A DNA stretch of 64,000 nt. Source: Ryuthela nishihirai (lineage: Eukaryota > Arthropoda > Arachnida > Araneae > Heptathelidae). Below are positions 33,195 to 43,569 of the stretch, piece after piece. A program made the translations under genes and the position numbers. The stretch is from the NCBI GenBank assembly GCA_038380435.1, contig JAWZYU010000013.1, positions 14,645,901 through 14,709,900 of the forward strand, written 5' to 3'. The stretch's first letter is position 1; each line of letters opens with the position of its first letter. The notes below the pieces were generated by a model. The model had not been told where the DNA came from. It saw only the letters and a list, made by a program, of their open reading frames with translations, and made no database searches.

Positions 33195-33251
33195 TTCTTG
33201 GACCCATAGTTGGGTTTTGGAGTTCTATGAGCCCATAGTTGGGTTTTGGAG
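33195..33251. repeat. 28-29 bp tandem duplication in the piggyBac 3' region
   Basis: Two adjacent units share CCCATAGTTGGGTTTTGGAG (33195-33222 and 33223-33251). They lie between the transposase end and the left TIR. Confidence 0.8.
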
Positions 33252-33260
33252 AAATAATGT

Positions 33261-34894
33261 TCAGTTCACTAGACCTGCTATCTCTTCATTTTCTTGACTA
33301 TTACTGTCTTCTATTTTCATAAGAGTAACAGCTACATAGGATTTGAATTCTATCTGTGTAATTTTCTGCTTATTTCCTATATTATAGATTTTCCATGCAT
33401 TCACAATTACGCTATCTATCATATTTATAAAGAGCGGCCACCACCATTTCTTTCCCCTTACACGAATTCTGTAGTTTGCAATACCGTTATCATGGAGATC
33501 AACTCCACCCATGTGCTGATTGTAGTCAGCAACAATTTTTGGCTGAGCAAAAGCAATCTTCTTTTGTTTTTTTCTATTGTATCTTTTAGCAGATTCCAGT
33601 GTTTCGATACTGCAGTTATTTGTAACGACAGTCACGACAGAAATATCATTCCATCTTACCATCAATACTTAGTGTTCCTTATCAAAAGAAAAATCATATG
33701 GACCTTTCTTTTTTCTTGATACTCTTGACTGTTTCCAAATATTATTGCTTGTACGATTCTCGCGAATTGTACCTGTGGCATAAAAACCTTTATTTTTCAG
33801 TATGAGAATAACTTGTGCGAGGAGAAAAAGTTATCAAAAAATACATGATGCTTAGATGGATGCTGCACAATGGACAAAAGATCCAGTATAACCCTTTCTC
33901 CTACACCTAAATCATTCTCTTCAGTATTCACACTCTTTCTGCCATTTGGTATAAATTTATATAAATATCCACTGGAACTACATAGACACCACAGTTTGAA
34001 GCCAAACCTTACTGGTTTTCCCTTTATGAACATTTTACATGAGCATCGACCAAAATAAGGCACCATCTCTTCATCAATAGACAAGTCATGAGAAAATACA
34101 CCAAATTGCATGTTTTTTTCATTTATCATGTCAATAATGGGCTTCAATTTGGAAAATTTATCATTTACATCTAGTTGGTCATTATCTGATAAGTATATAT
34201 TTTGTTTGATGGAATCAAATCTATTCCTACTCATGCAAGTTCTTACCAGTGGTATACCTTTGTTCTCATCCTTCGACCAATATATTTTTGTAGCTGGTAA
34301 GGTATGGTAACTGGTAAGAATCAAAATACCACAAAAGTGCTTCAGACTTGGAATCCTTAATTAAAAAAAATGTCGATTATTATCATTTGCATATTTTTTT
34401 GAATAACCAACAATTTTTTCCCAGACATCATCACTAAAATATAAAGAAAAAATATCGTATGGAGACTTGCCACTAATTTTGTTTTCAATTTCCTCTATCA
34501 TAATATGTTCTTCTTGTGGTAAACTTTTGTAAATCGGATTTTCTTTTTTCCACTTCGGAATAACTTTCTTTGCTTTTGTTTTGACAGCTGTTCTAGTGGA
34601 AGTTTTTAGTTTCTTGGAACTTGATGCTGTTAGTGGCTCTTCTTCAACAACTTGAGCTTCATCAGGTAAATTTGCATGGACCTGGTAGGTTCCAGCTATG
34701 TCTGGCAAAACGTTTTCATTCTCACATATATCATCACTAATATCCTCCTCATATGTAAGTTCATCAACCGTTGGTGGTATGTACACCGCATCAATATTTT
34801 CCGCTTGTTGCAAATCGTCATCCTCTTCTAATATAGCTATTAGCTCTGCAGTTAACAAAGGTCTATTTTTTTCCCACCACTGAACCCAAGACAT
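33261..34894 (-). pseudogene. piggyBac transposase, three frame segments
   Basis: N-terminal segment 34361-34894 starts MSWVQWWEKNRPLLTAELIA and is acidic. The middle segment 34324-33797 has CMSRNRFDSIKQNIYLSDN, SIDEEMVPYFGRCSC (first catalytic Asp), KPVRFGFKLW and HVFFDNFFSS (second catalytic Asp). The C-terminal segment 33665-33261 has YNQHMGGVDLHDNGIANYRI (third Asp) and KKWWWPLFINMID. All three catalytic aspartates of the piggyBac DDD family are present. One stop and small shifts separate the segments near 34330-34360 and 33670-33800. The usual Cys-rich C-terminal finger is not seen. The copy is recently dead. Confidence 0.88.
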
Positions 34895-37441
34895 ATCAAA
34901 AAAGAAATATCCTAAGATAGCAAAACAACGATTTATTATTGAATGTATTTACATCACATAAATACTTACTTGAACTATATATTTTTAGCTATACTGCTGA
35001 ATATACACTTCTCTATTTATCTAATGCCAATTATTGTTATACTAACAAGACAAAAACCTTAACTTCAACTTCAGAAATCTCTGAACACTGACGATATCAC
35101 TCATATCAGAATTAAAATTGCAAGAATAGACTCGCTCGCAATGAGTCATCAAACATGTGGCAGACATAATGTGCAATCCCAATGTTTCATAAACGCAACA
35201 TTACTCTAAATGTTATAAATATAAAAAAAAAATAAATACCTCCTCTTATACTGTGTAAAAACTAAAAAAAATTTTCTAATTATATGAAATGTTGTCTTGA
35301 ATGAAATATATGTGAAGCTATTTTCATAAATTCTTAGGGCATTTAGTATTTCTAGATATCTTTTTTAGGCCCATCAAACTGCAAAAGATTAGATAGGCTA
35401 TTTAGGTATAGTTTTAATATGAATAATAATTAGGCTTTTATTTTATACTGATAAATATTTATGCTTGGACATAAAAGATTATGCCCTTTATAACATACAT
35501 TGGCTTAAAATTGGATTAATAGGCAAATATATATTTTTTTATTATTATTTGAAGAATGTTCTGTTTACGCAACATTGGGGATTAATGGGTTAACTGATCC
35601 TTTACATGTTTATTAAGCTCATTGTAATGCTGTCTGTTAGGACTAGTAGAGTGTTGATTCATATTAATCCTGCACTTCCTTCTTTCAGAAATAAGTTCCA
35701 TTGCCTTATCACTCAAATAGTTCCATAGCCATTTCACTCAAATAATTTTGTTTCCTCTGTTCCCTTTTACCCAAAAGAGTAGTGTTGGTTTTGAGAAAAG
35801 CCTGTTGAAACTGATCCCATTCTTTCTCAATTTCAGCAGTAAGCCATGACCATAGCTTACTTTCAGCAAGTGATCATGATTGTCATAATGACTAAGTAGC
35901 CTATCATGGTATTCTTTGGCTATATTTGGATTTTCAGAACTTTGGTGTTGAAGATAATTTTCTTAACCTTAGCACAACATTTCTTAAGCTTCAGCTGCAA
36001 GACACTTTTGACCAGGTAATGGGCAGACCCAATTTTCGCTCCCCTGTATCATCTGGTATTCCTAACTGAACTAGCCGATTTGCTGTTAATTAAAATATAA
36101 TCTATCATATTCCTGTGCAACCCATCAGGTGAAACCCATGTATATATATATATAAATGTCCCGATGTTTGAAGTATGTGTTAGTTATTCGTAAACCATTA
36201 AGTTTACTTACCTGTAGGAGACATGTTCCCTTTGCCACTGGAACTACCAATGCCAAAGGGACCTAAAATCCTGCCCAAAGGTCAGAGTCAGTACCAACTT
36301 TAGCACTGAAGTCACCTAGCACAAGAGAAATATCTCCTTGACAAAATTCAAAATATCCTGAAGCTGGCTATAAAACTTATCCTTCTCGTTCTCATCAGAG
36401 TTCTCTGTGGGGGCATAACAACAGATAACATTCTAGTCTTTAAATTTTGCTGTAAGAAATCTTTCATTAATGGAGTCATATCCTAGAAGAGCATCACTGG
36501 CATGTCTGCTGAGAAGCAAACCTATACCTTGGAGATGCTTTCCATCCTGCCTCTCTGAAAAGAGAAATTTAAAGTTATTTTTAAGTATCTCACCTTTACC
36601 TGTCCATATGGTCTCTTACAAGCCTAAAATATCTAGGTTATAGCGCTGAAATTCCTGCATGAGAACATCAAGAGAATAATCTCTATGTAATGTCCTCACA
36701 TTCCACGTTCCTGCAAAGGGAAAATGATTAGTAGGATTTTTAAAGTAACTAGGTTTATTGAGAGAGGCAGGTCCAACAATATTTAACAGCCCTCTAATCA
36801 CAGGCATGGGGTAAAGATCTGTTACCCCACTACTAAAGGCTGAAGTCACCCCATGCTGATAGGAAATTCAGGCACTACCTTTTAAATGAACCTTTTCAGG
36901 AACTGGAATCTAGATAGAAACTATCCTGCCTGAGACACATTACGCCAGTGTAGGACTGGCGATGCCCAACTAGCTAAGTGAGGATTCAAGTACCTGCAAT
37001 GGCCTCTTTTCAGGATTATCCATCAGCTGATATAAGATATCCTGTGCCTCTGCTCACTTAGGGCTGGCAACCTATAGACAACAGAAAACACAGAGGCAGA
37101 TTTTCCTGCAACAGAGGCTCACCAGTGCAGCAAGTCCAGTATCCATAATCTTCTAGTGGGTGTAAATGGTAAACACCAGGACCCTGTGAAGTTGAACACT
37201 CCTTAGCAGGGCATAAAAATAAAAAAAAGGTGGCCATAGATGACCAAATCAGTAGCCCCACTGATCTGGCAGTCCTCTCCTTCTGTTCCCTTCCAAAAGA
37301 AAATATCTCTTTTGAAAAGTACTAATGCCCTGCACCATGAGAAGACGAGATTGGACATTAGGTTCTAGGCCTGGCTGGTTCTGTCCATCATCATTGGGAA
37401 TTGGTACACAGCTCTCTTCCAGTTTATGCCTAGCTATCATT

Positions 37442-37807
37442 TACAGGCCATTTTTTTATATAAAGAGTCCTTGATTTCCATTTAATATGAAAAATATATG
37501 TACACATTGAATAAATCATAAAATCAACTATCACCCAGTAAAGCATTTTTAAAGGAATTATTGCAAAGCAAAAGCTGTAGCAAGAAATATTTGCTGTTAC
37601 GTCAGCCTGATAGCTGTGAAGCATGAACATCTGCCATCTATTCTCAAGTACTCTGTTCATTGAGAACAAAGTTCAAAGCAGTGCTTATGCTATCAGTCCT
37701 ATAATTATTTTTAAAAATATATGAAATTCTTTTTTGATCTATGTTTTAAATCCAATCTGAAAGTTAACAAATCAAATTTTAAAGTAAAATTTGTTGATTT
37801 ATTTATC
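37442..37807. other. Intronic sequence between LINE-B copies
   Basis: AT-rich, nothing recognised. Confidence 0.4.
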
Positions 37808-39605
37808 CTATTGTGTGGGAAAAAACAAACTGGAAATATTGTGTGGAAGGACTGAGATAAACATAGTAAGGTTATTGAAGATGAAGATTCTGTCATGACA
37901 GGTTGGGCAGAAGATTTCAAAGACATTCTGAACAACGTGGTTAATTCTGCTTCCATTGTTTGTAATGAGAATAGGTAAGTTGCTTGCTTCAATGTTGGCT
38001 TTATATCTTGATAATAATAATACACATTTATATACATAAACGAAACGTTCATAGAAAAGAATACAAAAACTATCCACAATAAAATTAAATTTACAATAAC
38101 TCAAAGAAACAAAATTTTGGTCTCTACAATTAAGAATGAAGGGGCAAGTGCCTGTCCAGATTCTGTTGAACATTACCAATGAAATTTTCAGCAGCAGCAT
38201 ACTGTATCATGGTAAACAACAATATAAATAAAATTTGGCTTCTTTATAATAAATTTTCTACATTAGAAATATTTAAAACAAATGTAAGTAACTTTTTCAT
38301 GTTATAGGGTTATTTTCATTTCTAATTTCTGCAGGTAAAGAATTAATTACTGATGGTGAGAAATGTATCTGTAAAATATATCATTTTACTAATGGAACTT
38401 GATATAGTAATCCAGTTTGTCTCGAGTTTAAAGTAATAATCTTCTGAGGTTTCAGTTTTTTGCTGGTATAGAAATAAAATAATTTTATAAAAATAAACTT
38501 GAAAAATATCTTAGAGCAAATGAAATATTGGAATATTTAATCCTAAGTACAATTTCGAAAAATTTTTATGTATTCATTTAAATTATGTTAGTAATCTTCA
38601 CCCCAGCTCTATATTCCATATTGTATGTATGAATATACCCATGCAAAATAGAGTGTAATAAGAAAATTTCTTGGAACCAACATTTTAACAAAATAAAATT
38701 TATATAAAATATGCCTAAGTTTACTTGTATGTATACTTAGGCATATTAGATCTGAAGTAACTTTGAATATCTCAAAATTTAAACTACACAAGTTCCCTAT
38801 GAGTAGAGGAAATTACCACTGAAATGCTTGCATCTGGGAATATTTCTGCCATCACATGGCTTACTGAAATTCTGAAATTTTTTATGATAAAGATGTTGTT
38901 TTAAGGAATTAGCTAGAGTTGTTGTTATCCCTAGTTTCAAATAAATAATTGTAGTTTTTGGGATAATTACAGGGTTATCAATCTACACTCAATTGCAGGT
39001 AAAATTCTTTGCATTATTGTGTTTAATATAATTAAAAATTTGGCTAATGGACAACTTTGTGATGAACATTGTGGGCTCAGAAGTAGTAGGGGATGCATAG
39101 ATAAAAATATTTTTGTTTATGCAAATTCTTAAGACAATGTTTAGAGTTTGCCGATTTCCTAAAAGCTTTAGACTCTGTTGATCATCAAAATTTTTAGTTA
39201 ATTGTGAGTATATGCATACCTGATACTTTGCACATCTGATAGTTAATATAATAATGGCTCTCTGTAATAACACTGAATCATGCATTAGAGTTGGTAAGGC
39301 TTATAGCAATTAGATTAGCATTACTACTGGAGTTTGAAAAGGATGCATTTTAGCTCATTTTCTCTTTAGTTTGTTATTGATTATGTTATGCAGAATTAAA
39401 TGTAAAGGGTAGATTGGGACCTTAAATAGGCTAGAGATTTGAAAATTTTTGATTTAGATTATTCTGATAATTTGGGTTTTTTGGAAATGATGTTCATGAG
39501 ATTAACTCTTTCATTAGAGCTTTAGTGATACTGGTAATAGACCTATTCTAAAATGATGAAAATTGGTCAGGCTAATTGCACCTCAATTCCTTTGAATGGT
39601 TGCAG
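37808..39605 (+). mobile_element. LINE-B RT fragment, very decayed, split by another LINE
   Basis: Plus-strand nucleotide similarity to 18120-19200 of the better copy: GGTTATTGAAGATGAAGATT near 37870, then, after an insert at about 38015-38755, TCTCAAAATTTAAACTACAC (RT start), a DEHCGLRSSRGC-like block, CATTTTAGCTCATTTTCTC and GATTTAGATTATTCTGATAA where YADD should be. It ends near a G run at 39606. It is full of stops and is the oldest LINE-B copy here. Confidence 0.7.
38015..38755 (-). mobile_element. LINE C-terminal fragment (jockey/CR1-like) inside LINE-B
   Basis: The minus strand near 38609-38700 reads NFLITLYFAWVYSYIQYGI, the L.YxxxYxxIxYGIEVWG block found after the RT domain of jockey/CR1-type LINEs. 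The remainder is UTR-like and AT-rich. Breakpoints were inferred from where LINE-B similarity stops and resumes. Confidence 0.55.
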
Positions 39606-40526
39606 GGGGGGGGGGAGAGAAATGCAAATGATTTAAGAGATAATTGAAAATTTACTTTTTAGTTGGATAGGTAATAATGAAATATTATATTTCACATTTT
39701 TCAAATTCTTTAGTAGTTTTAATTTACATAATTAGAGGACACTAAGGTGAAATTTCTAACAAATATTTGCAAATGATCTGTTTATGGTAGAAATTTTGAA
39801 ATTTTTGGTGGTAGAGTATCAAAAGATAATTACACTGACAGCAACATCTGCTCCCCTTTTCTCCGAGGAATATGAGAAAAGCGAATTTTTTATTTTACAG
39901 AATAAAAAGGAATACTATTCATGTTATATAAGTACTAATAAAACACTCTATTTGCATTTTTCCAATCATTCATTAGTTCGAAATAAAACTTTTTTAAAGA
40001 GTCCAAAAGTCCTTAAACGAAAAATTTAATTCTATTTGAAAATGAGATTCCCATATTTTCAAGAGATGATATATGTTCTTCTAGTTGAACAAATTGTTTC
40101 ACAAGGAGAATATGTAAGTGGTTAACATGTCAACAATTCTTGGTAACTAAATTTTAAGGTGCCGGTAGGAAAAGCTTGTAGAACTTAGGTTTAAGTGCTA
40201 GTAGGGAATAATTTGGGACACTACATGTTTGGATTGAAGTAGAATGGACTAGAATAGCTTTCAGGTATATTTTTGTTTAGAAATTATTTTTACTAAATAA
40301 GTCAGTACATGTTTTTCTCCTCCATTTCCATGGTCCTTTAAAAGTATATTCTTGCAAAATATGTATAATATATATATATGTTTATTTATTTAATTCCCAT
40401 TATTAAAATTATTGAAGGGGGAAATTGATCTTCATGCACTCTAGATCCAGTCATGCTTATGATGTTACATAATATAGATTCTCAAAACTTTATAACTGCA
40501 TACTTTTTAAACATGCCATTTGCATA
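39606..40526. other. Intronic sequence, nothing recognised
   Basis: Starts with a G run (39606-39615). AT-rich. Frame 39784-40029 has no recognised domain and poor composition for a gene. Confidence 0.4.
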
Positions 40527-40915
40527 TTAGGGGTGGGGGTGTCTCAGTTGGTAGCATTCCAGGTTCGTAATCTATAGTTGCCATGTTTGAGTTCCAGCTA
40601 AGTCAGCATTGAGATTTATCTCTACAAAATTCCCCACCCTGCCCACAGTCAATAGGAGACACCAATGGGCTTGGAAAGGCCATCATCCATAGGATGGGAC
40701 ATAAAGCCATGGCCCCATATGTGGGAGAGCCATACCCTGTGTATGTTAAAGAACCCCCTGGATGACCTTGACAGGAGAATACCATCTGTCTCCCAACAGC
40801 TGTCCAGTGGGTTCCCTCCCCCAAACCTTCTCTGAGCCTTCAGGGTCCTTGTGACCAGGCCATATAGCCTATTGTGTGCAAAAAAAGTGCCGCTCAGAGG
40901 TAAAACAACCCAACC
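40527..40915 (+). mobile_element. SINE-1 copy, diverged
   Basis: Full-length but with many substitutions: TCTCAGTTGGTAGCATTCCA, GTTTGAGTTCC in the B box, GGGACATAAAGCC, then GCCGCTCAGAGGTAAAACAA and an AACCC tail. No clean target duplication. It is followed directly by part of a second copy. Confidence 0.85.
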
Positions 40916-41072
40916 CTGTGCACATCAAAGAACATGCTGGGTGACTTAGATGGTAGGCTTCCATCTCTTTCCTAACAGTTATCTAGTGGTCCCTTTCCCA
41001 AACCTTCTCTGAGTCCTGTAATCTGGCCATTTAGCACATAGTGTGCAAAACAGTGCTTCTCAGAGGTAAAAC
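40916..41072 (+). mobile_element. SINE-1 3' half, tandem to the preceding copy
   Basis: Begins CTGTGCACATCAAAGAACAT, in the middle of the SINE core, and runs to CTTCTCAGAGGTAAAA. It is fused directly to the tail of the copy before it, giving a one-and-a-half unit dimer. Confidence 0.8.
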
Positions 41073-41077
41073 CTAAT

Positions 41078-41150
41078 GTCTTGAGCTGTGTGGAATAAGA
41101 ACCTGTGACCTCCTGGTAACATGCCAGGTATTATGACCACTGATCTGCTG
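41078..41150 (-). repeat. SINE-3: tRNA-like block
   Basis: The minus strand reads GATCAGTGGTCATAATACC, CTGGCATGTTACCAG (a perfect anticodon-like arm) and GGTTCTTATTCC (B-box-like). It is similar in layout to 15850-15925. It is a decayed tRNA-derived repeat, not a tRNA gene. Confidence 0.5.
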
Positions 41151-41741
41151 GCTGCCAATAGGAGCTTCTCTTTTGATGGCTTTAAGCTTTATACCATGGC
41201 ACCAGTCATTTAGAAATTGTCTTGACACTAAATGAAGTTTTTTGTTGATGAAGCACTTCCACCTATGTACATTTAAGATCTCCTCTACCATGGAGTCCAG
41301 TCATTAGGAAAATTATGAGTTTTGTATACATATCTATATTTGTCAGTCTATCTATTGAACTAATACTGCTGTAATCCTATTCCTTTCGAGCACAAATGAT
41401 GCAGTTCATTTCTCAGATTAGGCTACTGTTGTACACACACTTGGGTGATAAAACACATTAAAAATTAAAATATTAAAAAAAAAACATTCCCAATGTTTTA
41501 ACGAGTTTTCCTGTTGATCATTATCAAGCATGATTGACTCATTTGCATTGCTAGTAATGTGCAGTCAAAGATAAAACTTGGGTATTCTAAGTTGATGACA
41601 CTATTAAATGAACTATTATCTAACAATCCTAACTCTTTTTTTAAAAAAAAGGTCTTTTTAATAATTATTTAAATTAGTATATTAATAGTTATGTGATATA
41701 TATTTGAACTGTAACTTTAGATGTAATACATTTGTTTCCAG
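41151..41741. other. Intronic sequence before exon 5
   Basis: Nothing recognised. It ends ACATTTGTTTCCAG (41728-41741), the acceptor. Confidence 0.5.
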
Positions 41742-41888
41742 ATTGTGATGATCAAGATGAAGCTATATATTTCTTCCAGAGAGAATGGATGGAAGTAGAA
41801 CTCTATCCTTTACAAACTCTATCACCTGTATCATTAACTTATACTTTCCCTTCAGATGAAGATATTTGGAGTAACAGTTCAGAATCTA
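41742..41888 (+). CDS. DEPDC5: DEPDC5/Iml1 exon 5
   Basis: A 147 bp exon between TTTCCAG and GTATGT. With the base carried from exon 4 it reads DCDDQDEAIYFFQREWMEVE and then a Ser/Pro-rich linker ending WSNSSES. The acidic stretch followed by an FQ+-W-EV motif matches the region after the DEP domain in DEPDC5 (FQRKWFEV in vertebrates, from memory). It leaves one base, completing a Lys codon with exon 6. Confidence 0.9.
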
Positions 41889-42339
41889 GTATGTTCTTAT
41901 TCAATTTCACTGTTTTATAACTATACATTATGTCAATTTTTGTCATTAGTTTTTCTGTTTAACCACTTTGCACAATGAATTTAAGCCTAAAATAACATTT
42001 TATTTTCTTGTTACATAGAGTTTTTTCTCCATAATTCTGCCAAATACTGTTTTTATTTTAGCAGTAATTTTGTAGAGTACTGAAATAGTTTAACTTTGAC
42101 TAAAATATATTAAATATATTTGACGCATTATAGAAAATCTAGTGGCAAGAATAATATGTAACAATTAAAAAGACCTTCTTGCTCAAAAATTAATTTAAAA
42201 TAATTTAAAATTCTCTGTCATTGAGCAATAAAATTTTAGAGTTTATCCTTCAAACTATTTGCATGTTGAAAGTTCTTAGGCGAAAACTCTCAGAAGCTTT
42301 TCGGAGCAAAGACAGTGCTCCGTCTTCAGTGAAGTGATG

Positions 42340-42850
42340 CTATGTACTGACGTTGGGTCTGTTTAGACAAAGAGCTTCTTTCCACATGTCGTGTAGGGTG
42401 ATTCCAGTGTCTCGGTTGCAGGTGGGAACAGACGAGGTCATTATTTCAATAGCCTTGCGGACTATGGTTCCGTAGAAAGTGGATGCGCGCGCAAGAAGTG
42501 TGGCGTGCTCCCAGTCTATTGTTGCCGTGTGTTGCACTACTAGCTCAGAGGCGGCCGTCGTTAGCTTCTTTTGGCTGACATCAATTTGGTGCTCCGCGAA
42601 CCTTTCTTGTAAAGAGCGAATGGCTTTGCCGATGTAGTACACAACGGAATTATCCATCAATTGTAGGGGAAATCAGTATACACCCGATTTTTGAAGTAGG
42701 CTATATTTGTCCCTGTCCCTTTTGACTAATTCCTTCAAATCTGGAGCTGGGCTGAAAACAATTTTGATATTATGGACTCTGAGTAATTTGTGGACCGATT
42801 CACATGGGACAGGAACGTAAGAAATGGGTCCGGCAAAAGTAGTACATTCG
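42340..42850 (-). pseudogene. GIY-YIG endonuclease frame, left arm, split by a stop
   Basis: Mirror copy of the right-arm frame. It reads PISYVPVPCESVHKLLRVHN, KRDRDKYSLLQKSGVY and a stop, then MMDNSVVYYIGKAIRSLQER. The stop near 42673 separates the two parts. The last 100 residues are nearly identical to the right arm. Confidence 0.85.
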
Positions 42851-43405
42851 GGTTCGGCTCTCCTCCCAATCACCGACCCCGAACGTACTACTTTTGCTGG
42901 ACCCATTTCTTATGTTCCTGCCCTATGTGAATCAGTCCACAAATTACTCAGAGCCCATAATATCAAAATTGTTTTCAGCCCAGCTCCAGATTTGAAGAAA
43001 TTAGTCAAAAGTGGAACTCTAAAAAGGGACAGGGACAAATATAGCCTACTTCAAAAATCGAGCGTATACCGATTTCCCCTACAATTGATGGATAATTCTG
43101 TTGTGTACTACATCGGCAAAACCATTCGCTCTTTACAAGAAAGGTTCGCGGAGCACCAAATTGATGTCAGCCAAAAGAAGCTAACGACAGCCGCTTCTGA
43201 GCTAGCAGTGCAACACACGGCAACAATAGACTGGGAGCACGCCACACTTCTTGCGCGCGCATCCACTTTCTACGGAACCATAGTCCGCGAGGCTATTGAA
43301 ATAATGACCTCATCCGTCCCCACCTGCAACCGAGACACTGGAATCGCCCTACACAACATGTGGAAAGAAGCTCTTTGTCTAAACGGACCCAACGTCAGTA
43401 CATAG
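42824..43405 (+). CDS. Penelope-like element C-terminus: linker plus GIY-YIG endonuclease, right arm
   Basis: 193 codons, open to a stop at 43405, ending CLNGPNVST. The first half (PISYVPALCESVHKLLRAHN, then IKIVFSPAPDLKKL) matches the RT-to-endonuclease connector of Penelope-like retroelements (Y...S..+...L+...I...F+P...+..L). Then VYRFPLQ, VVYYIGKTIRSLQERFAEHQ (the GIY-YIG core with its catalytic Arg region) and REAIEIMTSSVPTCNRDTGI, where the RExIEI Glu is the metal-binding residue. The start lies in the palindrome centre, so the true N-terminus with RT is missing. The protein would nick DNA for target-primed reverse transcription. Confidence 0.85.
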   Translation: MGPAKVVHSGSALLPITDPERTTFAGPISYVPALCESVHKLLRAHNIKIVFSPAPDLKKLVKSGTLKRDRDKYSLLQKSSVYRFPLQLMDNSVVYYIGKTIRSLQERFAEHQIDVSQKKLTTAASELAVQHTATIDWEHATLLARASTFYGTIVREAIEIMTSSVPTCNRDTGIALHNMWKEALCLNGPNVST

Positions 43406-43410
43406 CATCA

Positions 43411-43457
43411 CTTCACTGAAGACGGAGCGCTGTCTTTGCTCCGAAAAGCTTCTGAGA
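43411..43457 (+). ncRNA. Hammerhead-like ribozyme motif, PLE-1 right arm
   Basis: CTGAAGA (fits the CUGANGA core) at 43416-43422, one extra C, stem II GGAGC/GCTCC (43424-43428 and 43438-43442), GAAA at 43443-43446 and a short palindromic stem III (AAGCTT) followed by C, the expected cleavage position. Stem I pairs TTCA with TGAG (one G-U). Penelope-like elements are known to carry hammerhead motifs near their ends. The extra base after the core departs from the canonical form, so activity is uncertain. The mirror copy is 42288-42334 on the minus strand. Confidence 0.5.
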
Positions 43458-43569
43458 GTTTTCTCCTAAGAACTTTCAACATGCAAATAGTTTGAAGGAT
43501 AAACTCTAAAATTTTATTGCTCAATGACAGAGAATTTTAAATTATTTTAAATTTTAAATATGTAACAAG

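Larger units (their letters stand above)
32857..35589 (-). mobile_element. piggyBac transposon, complete, inside LINE-B
   Basis: 2733 bp flanked by TTAA (32853-32856, 35590-35593). The terminal inverted repeats read inward CCCATTAATTCCCAAAG (left) and CCCATTAATCCCCAATG (right). It encodes a broken transposase on the minus strand (33261-34894). Excising it with one TTAA rejoins LINE-B sequence that matches 17990-18050 of the plus-strand copy (AAAGATCAGTTA | GCTGCTGATAAG), which proves the insertion point. The AT-rich 0.7 kb right of the transposase (34895-35589) is its 5' region. Confidence 0.93.
30340..37441 (-). mobile_element. LINE-B near-full-length copy, split by two SINEs and a piggyBac
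   Basis: Read from 37441 leftwards: 5' leader and endonuclease (37441-35594), a short piece (32852-32728), RT core (32332-30940), C-terminus and 3' end (30538-30340). Removing the inserts at 32857-35589, 32333-32714 and 30539-30926 gives about 3.56 kb, colinear with the copy at 16.4-19.8 kb plus about 100 bp more 5' leader. Landmarks are FAGTWNVRTLHRDYSLDV near 36680, LDYADDLALLATDVDE near 31480 (intact YADD) and WFGHVTHMHRCRLANRV near 30960. Stops and shifts are frequent. It is the oldest layer of a four-element nest. Confidence 0.9.
42165..43557. mobile_element. PLE-1: palindromic Penelope-like insertion
   Basis: Two inverted arms, about 42192-42858 and 42886-43553, meet at about 42872 with only about 27 bp between them. 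They are nearly identical. Flanking 11 bp target duplications ATATGTAACAA (42154-42164, 43558-43568) show the palindrome as one insertion. Each arm carries a GIY-YIG endonuclease frame reading outward, a hammerhead-like motif (42288-42334 minus, 43411-43457 plus) and the 3' end. No reverse transcriptase is present. About 27 extra bases lie between the left duplication and the start of the symmetric region. Confidence 0.88.

Noticed and set aside
36616..36849. Host gene fragment reading NVRTLHRDYSLDVL
   Set aside because: It is the endonuclease start of the minus-strand LINE-B copy.
39784..40029. 81-codon frame as a small gene
   Set aside because: AT-driven composition, no recognised motif, no neighbouring splice or promoter evidence.
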